From contig OX377618.1 in assembly GCA_947397865.1 (NCBI GenBank), positions 160,114,524-160,178,523 of the forward strand: a stretch of DNA of 64,000 nucleotides, written 5' to 3'. The stretch comes from Polietes domitor. Lineage: Eukaryota > Arthropoda > Insecta > Diptera > Muscidae. Positions 37,622 to 47,849 of this stretch are shown one piece after another (position 1 is the first letter of the stretch; the number at the start of each line of letters is the position of its first letter). A program made the position numbers and the translations under genes. Below the pieces are notes generated by a model. The model saw nothing but the letters and a program-made list of their open reading frames with translations. It made no database searches and was not told the origin of the DNA.

Positions 37622-40600
37622 CAAGTAATAAATGTCACCATGCCATTTGTAAATAAATTTGCATTCTATTAAATATAGATGCAAAATGGTCTTGAGCCAG
37701 GACAATATCCCAGTTCAAATCAAATATTGATTACAGACCAAAAAAATACAAACGAAAAAACTAAAACAAATGAGCGTTGGCACGGCAGAAGTATTGCTGG
37801 GTAACTATACCTGCATATACACATACTTACATATGCAACTCAATGAGATGCTTGTAAGATGGCATGTGTGCTTTATTACTTGGTGCGATTTTTTAAACGC
37901 AAATTCGGCAAGTGAGTTGAGATTCTCGTTCGTTTGTGAGAATCATCTCCTTATAGAGGCCGGGTTTGATGTTGAAAAGTCGCTGCGAAGCCACCTGAAT
38001 GAAACCTTTAGACAGGGTGGAAATCATGATAGTGGTAGTCTGCAGCCAAGTAATAAATGTCACCATGCCATTTGTAAATAAATTTGCATTCTATTAAATA
38101 TAGATGCAAAATGGTCTTGAGCCAGGACAATATCCCAGTTCAAATCAAATATTGATTACAGACCAAAAAAATACAAACGAAAAAACTAAAACAAATGAGC
38201 GTTGGCACGGCAGAAGTATTGCTGGGTAACTATACCTGCATATACACATACTTACATATGCAACTCAATGAGATGCTTGTAAGATGGCATGTGTGCTTTA
38301 TTACTTGGTGCGATTTTTTAAACGCAAATTCGGCAAGTGAGTTGAGATTCTCGTTCGTTTGTGAGAATCATCTCCTTATAGAGGCCGGGTTTGATGTTGA
38401 AAAGTCGCTGCGAAGCCACCTGAATGAAACCTTTAGACAGGGTGGAAATCATGATAGTGGTAGTCTGCAGCCAAGTAATAAATGTCACCATGCCATTTGT
38501 AAATAAATTTGCATTCTATTAAATATAGATGCAAAATGGTCTTGAGCCAGGACAATATCCCAGTTCAAATCAAATATTGATTACAGACCAAAAAAAATAC
38601 AAACGAAAAAACTAAAACAAATGAGCGTTGGCACGGCAGAAGTATTGCTGGGTAACTATACCTGCATATACACATACTTACATATGCAACTCAATGAGAT
38701 GCTTGTAAGATGGCATGTGTGCTTTATTACTTGGTGCGATTTTTTAAACGCAAATTCGGCAAGTGAGTTGAGATTCTCGTTCGTTTGTGAGAATCATCTC
38801 CTTATAGAGGCCGGGTTTGATGTTGAAAAGTCGCTGCGAAGCCACCTGAATGAAACCTTTAGACAGGGTGGAAATCATGATAGTGGTAGTCTGCAGCCAA
38901 GTAATAAATGTCACCATGCCATTTGTAAATAAATTTGCATTCTATTAAATATAGATGCAAAATGGTCTTGAGCCAGGACAATATCCCAGTTCAAATCAAA
39001 TATTGATTACAGACCAAAAAAATACAAACGAAAAAACTAAAACAAATGAGCGTTGGCACGGCAGAAGTATTGCTGGGTAACTATACCTGCATATACACAT
39101 ACTTACATATGCTACTCAATGAGATGCTTGTAAGATGGCATGTGTGCTTTATTACTTGGTGCGATTTTTTAAACGCAAATTCGGCAAGTGAGTTGAGATT
39201 CTCGTTCGTTTGTGAGAATCATCTCCTTATAGAGGCCGGGTTTGATGTTGAAAAGTCGCTGCGAAGCCACCTGAATGAAACCTTTAGACAGGGTGGAAAT
39301 CATGATAGTGGTAGTCTGCAGCCAAGTAATAAATGTCACCATGCCATTTGTAAATAAATTTGCATTCTATTAAATATAGATGCAAAATGGTCTTGAGCCA
39401 GGACAATATCCCAGTTCAAATCAAATATTGATTACAGACCAAAAAAATACAAACGAAAAAACTAAAACAAATGAGCGTTGGCACGGCAGAAGTATTGCTG
39501 GGTAACTATACCTGCATATACACATACTTACATATGCAACTCAATGAGATGCTTGTAAGATGGCATGTGTGCTTTATTACTTGGTGCGATTTTTTAAACG
39601 CAAATTCGGCAAGTGAGTTGAGATTCTCGTTCGTTTGTGAGAATCATCTCCTTATAGAGGCCGGGTTTGATGTTGAAAAGTCGCTGCGAAGCCACCTGAA
39701 TGAAACCTTTAGACAGGGTGGAAATCATGATAGTGGTAGTCTGCAGCCAAGTAATAAATGTCACCATGCCATTTGTAAATAAATTTGCATTCTATTAAAT
39801 ATAGATGCAAAATGGTCTTGAGCCAGGACAATATCCCAGTTCAAATCAAATATTGATTACAGACCAAAAAAATACAAACGAAAAAACTAAAACAAATGAG
39901 CGTTGGCACGGCAGAAGTATTGCTGGGTAACTATACCTGCATATACACATACTTACATATGCAACTCAATGAGATGCTTGTAAGATGGCATGTGTGCTTT
40001 ATTACTTGGTGCGATTTTTTAAACGCAAATTCGGCAAGTGAGTTGAGATTCTCGTTCGTTTGTGAGAATCATCTCCTTATAGAGGCCGGGTTTGATGTTG
40101 AAAAGTCGCTGCGAAGCCACCTGAATGAAACCTTTAGACAGGGTGGAAATCATGATAGTGGTAGTCTGCAGCCAAGTAATAAATGTCACCATGCCATTTG
40201 TAAATAAATTTGCATTCTATTAAATATAGATGCAAAATGGTCTTGAGCCAGGACAATATCCCAGTTCAAATCAAATATTGATTACAGACCAAAAAAATAC
40301 AAACGAAAAAACTAAAACAAATGAGCGTTGGCACGGCAGAAGTATTGCTGGGTAACTATACCTGCATATACACATACTTACATATGCAACTCAATGAGAT
40401 GCTTGTAAGATGGCATGTGTGCTTTATTACTTGGTGCGATTTTTTAAACGCAAATTCGGCAAGTGAGTTGAGATTCTCGTTCGTTTGTGAGAATCATCTC
40501 CTTATAGAGGCCGGGTTTGATGTTGAAAAGTCGCTGCGAAGCCACCTGAATGAAACCTTTAGACAGGGTGGAAATCATGATAGTGGTAGTCTGCAGCCAA

Positions 40601-40636
40601 GTAATAAATGTCACCATGCCATTTGTAAATAAATTT
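37621..40636 (+). repeat. Right arm of the 425-bp satellite palindrome
   Basis: Seven units on the plus strand start their 103-codon frames at 37770, 38195, 38621, 39046, 39471, 39896 and 40321. The homopolymer (A run) is 7, 7, 8, 7, 7, 7 and 7 nt from the centre outward. The only base substitution I see in the whole array is in the 39046 unit (CATATGCTACTCAAT instead of CATATGCAACTCAAT, changing Gln to Leu). The arm breaks off inside a unit at about 40636, where AAATAAATTTGC is replaced by a T-rich flank. Confidence 0.95.
38195..38506 (+). other. Representative 103-codon open frame of the satellite unit, unrecognised
   Basis: All 14 complete units carry this frame (MSVGTAEVLLGNYTC at the start, SNKCHHAICK at the end). 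I recognise no domain, signal peptide or transmembrane helix. The peptide is Cys/His-containing without regular spacing. AATAAA occurs at the 3' side (AAGTAATAAATG and GTAAATAAATTT), so a short transcript with a polyadenylation signal is conceivable. Against coding: near-perfect identity of units reflects homogenisation rather than selection, and the diverged monomer at 32392-32484 has a frame-breaking indel. The unit may equally be noncoding satellite DNA. Confidence 0.25.
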
Positions 40637-41712
40637 TTTTATTTTAAAAATGTTCACTTGGTCATATCTTTAAAAAATAGTTTTTTAAATACATATAAAA
40701 TATTTTTGGCAATAGAAAATGTCTGGGAAAACCGGTGTCTTCAACGTATTTTAGTTGAGAAAATCGTTTGGTTTGATATGGAATAAACTATAATATCAAA
40801 GTTTGAATATATTTGGCCACCAAGTTTTTAGGCATACTTAAAAACTTAGCCTAATAGAAGCCGAAAACTTTAAAATATATGTTAGACTACTACTTTGGTT
40901 AAAGTAATCATCCCCTCACTTGCCACCCATAAAGCCTGAATTTTCCACAAAACTCCTCTAATCTATTTTGAAGGTAATAACATTTACACCAGCCTCCAAC
41001 AAAACAATACGGCTTAATATATAGCATAGACAATGTAGTTATCTATATTTGTCCACAGACTAGACGATTCCCAATGACAGAGATGATGATAACCTTTGGT
41101 CACGACACTTTTGTATTTTATTATGACAAAACCTCATGAAAAAAACATTTAATGCTTGCGACTTTTCGTTCATACCAGAAAAGAATATCAGTTATTTTTG
41201 TTGATTAACGATTGCTTTGCGGGACCAATAGTTTATATTCGGAAATTTTGAGAACATTTGAAGATAAAGACACACAGAGCTACAATAAAACACGATAGTG
41301 GTCTAAATAAAAATATTTTTTATTGTTTTCGATTTCGAATTCCGTCTTCAAGAGTTTGGGTACTTTCTTGAAAATTGGCTGCAATCCTTCTTATGAAAGC
41401 AGTCAAGGCAAATAATAAAAAACCCATTCCATTTGTAAATTTGCATTCTACAAATTACACTATGTAAGAAAAATAAAAAAATTCTCAGTCCTTGGGATGT
41501 AATTGTTATTTCCTAGTCTGTTATGTCTTAAAATATTCCTCTGAAACTTTGCTTTTGTGACCAGGACAATGTGATTCATTAAAATATGCTAAAATTATGA
41601 GAAAAACGTGTTTGAGTCTTTCACTACAGAGAAAATCATACAGAACAGCACATATAAATCAAAACTAGATTTTATTAAAACTTCAGAAAACCAAAAACAT
41701 AAAAGTAAATCA
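40637..41712. other. Noncoding flank right of the array, with a possible monomer relict
   Basis: Mostly AT-rich without recognised genes. At 41407-41450 (GGCAAATAATAAA, then CCATTTGTAAATTTGCATTC) and 41554-41570 (TTGTGACCAGGACAATG) two blocks resemble consecutive parts of the 425-bp monomer in right-arm orientation, separated by a longer spacer than in the unit. This relict is weaker than the one at 32392. Confidence 0.45.
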
Positions 41713-42335
41713 GAAGCGGGTGGTTTTTCGACATTTGCGTTTATAATGCGAGTCACTTTCTCTAATCAATCCCCAAATGTAATCTCCCATCATGTTCTCA
41801 TTGTATTGTCCTTGATATCGCCGCTCAAATTCTATTATATCCTGATGGAAGCGCTCGCCTTGCTCCTCTGAATATGCTCCCATGTTCTCCTTGAATTTGT
41901 CAAGATGTGCATCCAGAATATGGAGTTTGAGAGACATCCTGCAGCCCATTTTGCCGTAGTTCTCCACCAGACTTTCGACCAGCTCCACGTAGTTTGCGGC
42001 TTTGTGATTGCCTAGGAATCCCTGTACCACTGACATAAAACTCATCCAAGCAGCTTTCTCAACACGAGTGAGCTTCTTGGGGAATTCCTCACACTCGAAG
42101 ATTTTCTTTATTTGTGGTCCAACGAAGATACCGGCTGTAACTTTCGCCTCAGAGAGCTTAGGGAACAAGTCTTGTAGGTACTTGAACGCTGAAGAATTTT
42201 TGTCGAGAGCTTTGGGTCTTACCCAGTTTGATGTGGAGTGGTGGCATCAGTACCTTATGGGGGTCCACCAAGGGCTCCCACTTGACGTTGTTCCTCCCCA
42301 CTGTGAATTCAGTTCGTTGTGGCCATTCACAGGTA
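41713..42335 (-). pseudogene. Broken member of an uncharacterised repeated arthropod protein family
   Basis: The minus strand reads EWPQRTEFTVGRNNVKWEPL, then DPHKVLMPPLHIKLG (about 42220-42330). After a frame change it reads KALDKNSSAFKYLQDLFPKL (about 42155-42212), and continues as a 152-codon frame to 41710 with the hallmark EEQGERFHQDIIEFERRYQG and the end GDYIWGLIRES. This series of motifs belongs to a family of unknown function that, to my knowledge, occurs in many near-identical copies in aphids and other arthropods. A short stretch between KLG and KALD is missing and shifts the frame. Upstream sequence is replaced at about 42340 by Helitron-like repeat. It is probably a fragment carried by mobile DNA; no biochemical role can be assigned. 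Confidence 0.75.
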
Positions 42336-42339
42336 AAGT

Positions 42340-42861
42340 GCGCGCGGGACAAAAAGGGATAAAAATGGTATACGACCCTTTAATTACGTAAACGTGGAAC
42401 ATAAATGGATATTACAAAATGTGCACTCATAATGAGGATACAGGGCGACAAGGGATAAACGAGGTACCAAATAAAGTACATGTTTTTAGGGGAAGCAAAA
42501 ACACATGTTACCTATAGCGGTTTTTCAAAATGTGTACTTTTTGGGAAAGAGGTGCAAAAGTTATAAAGTAGCTGGCTGCATCTAGAAACATGAGATCGAG
42601 GATATAAATGGTGGTAATTGGTTGTTCAAAACGTGGTAGAAAATGATAAAAATTATTCATACGAAGGAGTTCAGCTAAAATAGTGTATATCTACAAGCAC
42701 ATTACTTTGACTGTGTGTGAGTGCTATATAATAGGATGTTTCCAAATTACTATTTTAGATTTATCTATATCCACCAAAAGAAAATTAAATAAATAGATAA
42801 ATAAATAAATAACAGAGACGGATAAAATTAACAAATAACTGACTTTTTCGCGTGCTGCTAG
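42340..42861 (+). mobile_element. Helitron-like fragment (family C), 3' portion with CTAG end
   Basis: It begins inside the ~136-bp module (GGGACAAAAAGGGATAAAAA, ATGGTATACGAC) and ends TTTTTCGCGTGCTGCTAG at 42861, followed by T. A CTAG terminus before T is a Helitron 3' signature, although the usual hairpin seems shortened here. The longer version of the same end at 43126-43153 (TTTTTCGCGTGCGAAGCAGC) keeps an imperfect GCGTGC/GCAGCG hairpin. Confidence 0.55.
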
Positions 42862-43153
42862 TTTATCATAATTTAGCGGTCTGTAGTTTTTAATATGGTT
42901 GAAATGATTTGAAATTAAATGAAACTCAATGTTTTTTGTTGATGATAAAAATTATACATACGAAGCGAGTTCAGCTAAAATAGTGCACATCGAAAAGCAC
43001 ATTCCTTTGACTATATATGAGTGCTATCTAATAGGAGGTTTCCAAATTACTATTTTAGATTTATCTATATTCACCAAAAGAAAATCAGAGACGGTAGAAC
43101 TAATAACAAATAAAAAATGGCTTTTTCGCGTGCGAAGCAGCGTGTACTGCTTG
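42644..43153 (+). repeat. Tandem duplication of a ~210-bp Helitron-like 3' end
   Basis: Positions 42644-42861 and 42944-43153 are direct copies 300 bp apart: GATAAAAATTATTCATACGA / GATAAAAATTATACATACGA, AGTTCAGCTAAAATAGTG, GGTTTCCAAATTACTATT/GATGTTTCCAAATTACTA, ACAGAGACGG/CAGAGACGG, TTTTTCGCGTGC. The first copy contains an extra TAAA microsatellite (about 42785-42812), while the second keeps more of the terminal hairpin. Confidence 0.8.
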
Positions 43154-43160
43154 TAATCTA

Positions 43161-43779
43161 AAGGGTGATTTTTTAAGAGCTTGATAACTTTTTTTTTAAA
43201 AAAAACGCATAAAATTTGCAAAATCTCATCGGTTCTTTATTTGAAACGTTAGATTGGTCCATGACATTTACTTTTTGAAGATAATTTCATTTAAATGTTG
43301 ACCGCGGCTGCGCCTCAAGTGGTCCATCCGCTTAGTCCAATTTTGGCATTTCCACGTTTTTGAGTAACAGAGGCCCAATTGCTGCGAACGGCGACGAATC
43401 GATAATTGATGGTCATCATTAACATTGGCCGATACAGCTGCGATATTTTCTTCAGTTCGTACTCTACGTAAGCGTCTTGGTGGTTTAATGTCCAACAATG
43501 TAAATTTGGTGCGAAATTTAGTCACAATAGCCCGAATAGCCGCTTCAGTGGGTCGATTAAACTGACCATAAAATGGAAGCGTGCGATGAACTTTCTTAAC
43601 AGAGCACGCATTTTGATAATAAAATTCAATGATTTGCAAGCGTTGCTCGTTAGTAAGTCTATTCATGATGAAATGTCAAAGCATACTGAGCATCTTTCTC
43701 TTTGACACCATGTCTGAAATCCCACGTGATCTGTCAAATACTAATGCATGAAAATCCTAACCTCAAAAAAATCACTCTT
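43161..43779 (-). mobile_element. Internally deleted mariner-like element, 619 bp, second copy
   Basis: TA target duplications at 43159-43160 and 43780-43781 flank termini AAGGGTGATTTTTT and (read inward from the right) AAGAGTGATTTTTT. Length, deletion point and non-coding ends match the copy at 25631-26249, with scattered substitutions only. Its insertion site lies just beyond the Helitron-like end at 43153. Confidence 0.9.
43268..43666 (-). pseudogene. Mariner transposase, same internal deletion as 25744-26142
   Basis: A 132-codon frame with the N-terminal helix-turn-helix (MNRLTNEQRLQIIEFYY), the segment SIRRRSQQLGL and then directly the C-terminal tail RRSRGQHLNEIIFKK. The catalytic DDE/D domain is absent. 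At the variable sites this copy has the more family-like residue in at least one case (RRSQQLG here, RRSHQLG in the other copy). Both frames are intact, so selection on, or recent origin of, the fused product cannot be separated. Confidence 0.85.
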
Positions 43780-44131
43780 TATATAGTGATACAGTTTTCG
43801 GCTATACTCCAAATACTTGAAAATAAATATATTGAAATACTGCAAGAACTTTAATATTTTACAATGGATTTAAGTGCTTGTGAGAGAAATATTTTTCTTC
43901 ACCGATTTCACACATTCGCAGCCCCATTACCCCACGGATACGTGCTTTCAACGACTTGACTAGATCGTTTACCATGATGTAGGCGCAATAAATATATGAT
44001 TTATATGGTCTTCGGTGACGGATCAAGGTGTTGCAATGGAATGACATGGTACAAATATTCGTTCAGGTTTGACTACTTGCTGCCAAAAACCCACAAATTT
44101 GTTTTTTGTCTCTCGAGTCAAATTTGATCAC

Positions 44132-44257
44132 TCAGGAATTCCAATAACACTATGCAATTAGATTCACCGTGGACGGTAACGTATAGTTGGTTGGTCAGGG
44201 GTTCCAACAACACTTTGCAATTAGATTCACCGTGGACGGTAACGTATAGTTGGTTCC
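44132..44257 (+). repeat. Tandem duplication of a 63-bp unit
   Basis: Copies 44132-44194 and 44195-44257 share TTCACCGTGGACGGTAACGT and the flanking bases, with a few differences in the first 25 bp (CAGGAATTCCAATAACAC / CAGGGGTTCCAACAACAC). Function unknown. Confidence 0.9.
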
Positions 44258-47118
44258 ATCGACCCCGAAATGGAGAATAATTGCAAATTAAAAATTGATA
44301 TTTCCAATTACAGTATTTTACTCAATAATCATACAGAAAATTCCCCATCACCAGTTGTTTACTTAAATATTTGCTTTGCTCTCAAACTACGTAAAAAATT
44401 TCGATTTGTTCGCGTGGTGGCAAAAAATTAAATTTCAAGTGATTTTTTGTTGTTGTAACAATTCACAGATAGAATTATTATTACAGATTTTTTTACTTAA
44501 TGTCTTTAGAACAAAAAAAATCAATTGATAGTCTACAATAACTACTTTTAAATACTTTTGAAAAAGTCCAAAGATAACATTTTTGAAATTTTTAAAATTG
44601 TATCAATCAATACCAGGTAATTCCATCGGAAAATGATCCAAACCCCATAGGTTTGTATATCCATTCCCTCCGTACATTATAATAGTAGTTTATAGTTTGA
44701 GTTCTAGAGTTGTTCTTGGCGTTTTTATGAAGAGACGATATTATAACTTTAAATTGCGTTATCTATATTTGTATCATCTGAGTGGTTTTCACCTCGCCTT
44801 TGCGTGTCTGGTTTTTGGTGTCCTTGAACCACGATAAAAAATAATTCCCTGAAAAACGTATCTTCAATTTCTTTTATACTGTTTAGTATTTTAACTTATT
44901 TTATTCTCTACCATATATCAAAAATTCAGGTACAGAAATTAAATGTTTTTTAAAATGATTTATTATTTCAGCAAGGCAGTTTGTAGTTCACACCTGCGAT
45001 TTTGGGAAAAAAAATTATTCTATTGTAGTGGACAACAATATTCCGCTTTACAGGAAAATTTGGAGCCAATTTCGAAAGAATTCATTGCGCTGAATCTAAA
45101 TATGGTATCAGAACTGTCCCAGCAATATGCAATTGTGAGATATAAAACCGAAATTTTAAAAAATCTAGATTTTTGGTCATATTTGTGGTTATATTGCGCA
45201 ACATGAAAACACTAATTTAGAAAGTTATTCACATCACATGGAAGGATTACAATTATTTTTTAAATCCTTAAACGACAAAGATAGTCCTATTTCCATACGG
45301 GCTCGGAAAAAGAAGGTAAAAACCTTTCTGATGATACCAATATTGGTAAAATATTTTAAAAATTAAAAAATAAAATTTAAAATTGTATCCCTTTATTGTT
45401 TAACCCAATTGCAAAATGAAGCCTGTTAAGGGAGATAGTAAACGCCGAGGATAAGTACCAGAGGAAACACAGGCAGCTAGAAAGAAGGACACCAAATGCT
45501 ATAGGAAGCAGTTTTCATGAATATATTTTAAAAAGTATCTTCTGCTTTCAGATCTAATCTCTCCAAAATCTTTGCTGTTAATAATAGATATTTATCTACA
45601 TACATAATATCCTCTAGAGTTTAGGAATGGCGTGTCTTCGCTTTGCGTGACATTGAACTAACCTTTTCGTCTTCCTAAATGTATAGAACTTGAGGATGAC
45701 CGTTTTCTATTAAGATTTAACCACATTTAGTAAAATGTCTTCATTAAGCACCGTAAATTTCCAAATATTATCTCCTTTCCTCATACCAAACATATTTGAT
45801 TACCAGAGGCTTTGCCGTATCCTTCTCCGACTGACCACAAGAAGAAAATTGTCTTAGACATTGTGTATTAAACGATTTTTAATTAAGAATTCTGACAAGT
45901 GTCCACTGCGAACTTAATTAAGATCATAAAAGTTTAATCACATGTAAAAGCAGCATTTTAATTGACACAACTATCTAATTGGGATCGAGCAACACGAGCA
46001 TACTGACCAATTTTGTTTGGGATTTGAATAGTTAAGAGTGTATCCCTTCCAATTAGCCATTGTTAATTAAGATTTTGAAAATAACCGAAGATTGAAGACA
46101 AACTACAACCCTTTCACAGGATGCCCATTAAACCTAAACTAGCATCCCTTGCAAATAGCCCATCATTTCTTGAGGAGGAGGTTTTTATGGTGTGCCTGCC
46201 TGCCTGCATGTGTATGAGTGTGTAAAATTTTATGGAAGAAAAATAAACCGAAAAAAGAAAAACTTTCTTCTTTATCCAAATTATGTTCGTATTTGTTAAA
46301 GTTTTTTTTTGTTGTTGTTGCTATTGTTGTTCTCAAACTACGTAAATACATACAACCGAAAAAGGATATCAATAAGGAATGCTATTCTTTTGTTCTTGCT
46401 GCTGCTGTTGTTGCTGCTTTGTATTGCTATTAACAATCAATTTCAATTTTCTTTGAAACAACATTTTCTATTTGACACAAATAGAAAAGCACAACAACAC
46501 CAACAGCAGCACCATCAACTTTGTGGAAAACTTTTGTCCATAACGAAGGAAAAATCCGAACGTATTGTTGCTGTTGTTGACGTCGGGGTTATTGGGGGTT
46601 TCATCGCCAGAAATTAACCCTCATTTTATTTTCTAAATATCGAATATTCCAGACATGGTTTTATGTTATGCGTATATGTATGTAAGAGTATGTATGTATG
46701 TATAGATACGGCTATATGCATACATTGTTTTTGGATGATGTCTTTAACAATTTGTTGGCCATTTTCTTCCTTAAATTAATGGCGCTTTTTGCCTATTAAA
46801 GCTGTTGATGTCAAAAGTTGTAAAACAACGATTGTGCCATGTTCATTGCTGTACTGAATGTCTGAATGTGCGTCGAATTTGAATAAATTGGACATAATTT
46901 ATCGAAGTTGCCTAACATTCACATTGTTAAGATTATTGAAAAAAATTTATGGAGTTTCCTGAACAAAATTACCCTAATCATCCGTAAGACACTAAGGAAT
47001 GAGGTGTACACTGTTTCTATATCTGCGTGGGATAGTCTATATAGTTGATATACTGCTTTCTCATTAAGAATATCAAGAAAATTCATAGCGGTCGTTCTAC
47101 CCCAACAATATAATATTA
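44258..47118. other. Noncoding stretch with CAG/CAA and TGTA simple repeats
   Basis: An 87-codon ORF (44943-45206) has no recognised domain. From about 46180 to 46900 the DNA looks single-copy, with GTT/GCT-type triplet runs (about 46300-46330, 46395-46425, 46490-46512) and a (TGTA)n near 46680-46705. ORFs of 70-102 codons there read the triplet runs. No gene is supported. Confidence 0.4.
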
Positions 47119-47835
47119 AAGAGTTTTCCAATAAGGACTTGACAACTTTTTCTAAATAAAACGCAAACCATTTGAATTATTTCCAAAACGTTATGATCGA
47201 CTTGAAATACAATCAAAACATTTATGAATGGAACTCGACTTCGTTCATATGGCCACCGCGGGCACGTCGGCAGCGGTCGATTCGTTGGACCCAATTTTTG
47301 ATAACTTGGTCATACATTTCGGCCGTAACGGCCGCTATTTGGCGTTCAATGTTGGCTCTGAGTTCTTCCAACGTCGCCGGTTTGTTGGCATAGACCAATG
47401 ACCAATTGACTGGTCCATTTCCTGAGATAACACGCTCACCAAATTTACTCTATAAATTGATAGTAATGTGTGCAGCGTGCTGTTGAAACCACATGTCGTC
47501 CAAGTCCATGTTTTCCAATTCGGGCCAAAAATAATCGGTAATCATGACGCTATAACGCTCAATGATGCCGCCGGCATGTAAACCGCATCAAACAGTTATT
47601 TTTTATGGATGAAGTGGAGATTCATGAAGCACATGTGGATTTTCACCAAACCAATAACGCATATTTTGCTTATTGACGAACCCATTGAGCCAACAATGAG
47701 CTTAGTCACTGAAGATGATTTTGCTATGAAATTCATCATCTTGGCTCATCGTCTCCAGACCCCAATAGGAGAACTTACGTCGCATCAAATGGTCCATCGC
47801 CTTCAATTCTTGAGTCAGCTTGATCTTGTATGAGT
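47119..47835 (-). pseudogene. Decayed mariner transposase of a different lineage
   Basis: The minus strand, from 47835 down, reads IKLTQELKAMDHLMRRKF, KIIFSD*AHCWLNGFVNKQN (stop in the catalytic block), WFQQHAAHIT (where WFQQDGATCHT is usual), SKFGERVISGNGPVNW, and the tail ELRANIERQIAAV, RCRRARGGHMNEVEF near 47240. The second catalytic Asp block is lost and the stretch between VNW and VYANKP, which normally contains the third acidic position, is deleted. The N-terminal domain is missing. A terminus beginning AAGAGTTTTCC after TA (47117-47118) marks the likely 3' end. It abuts the LINE fragment at 47850. Confidence 0.85.
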
Positions 47836-47849
47836 GTATGATATTAATC

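Noticed and set aside
34328..40636. CRISPR array
   Set aside because: Units are 425 bp with no short repeat/spacer alternation, and the context is a eukaryotic genome.
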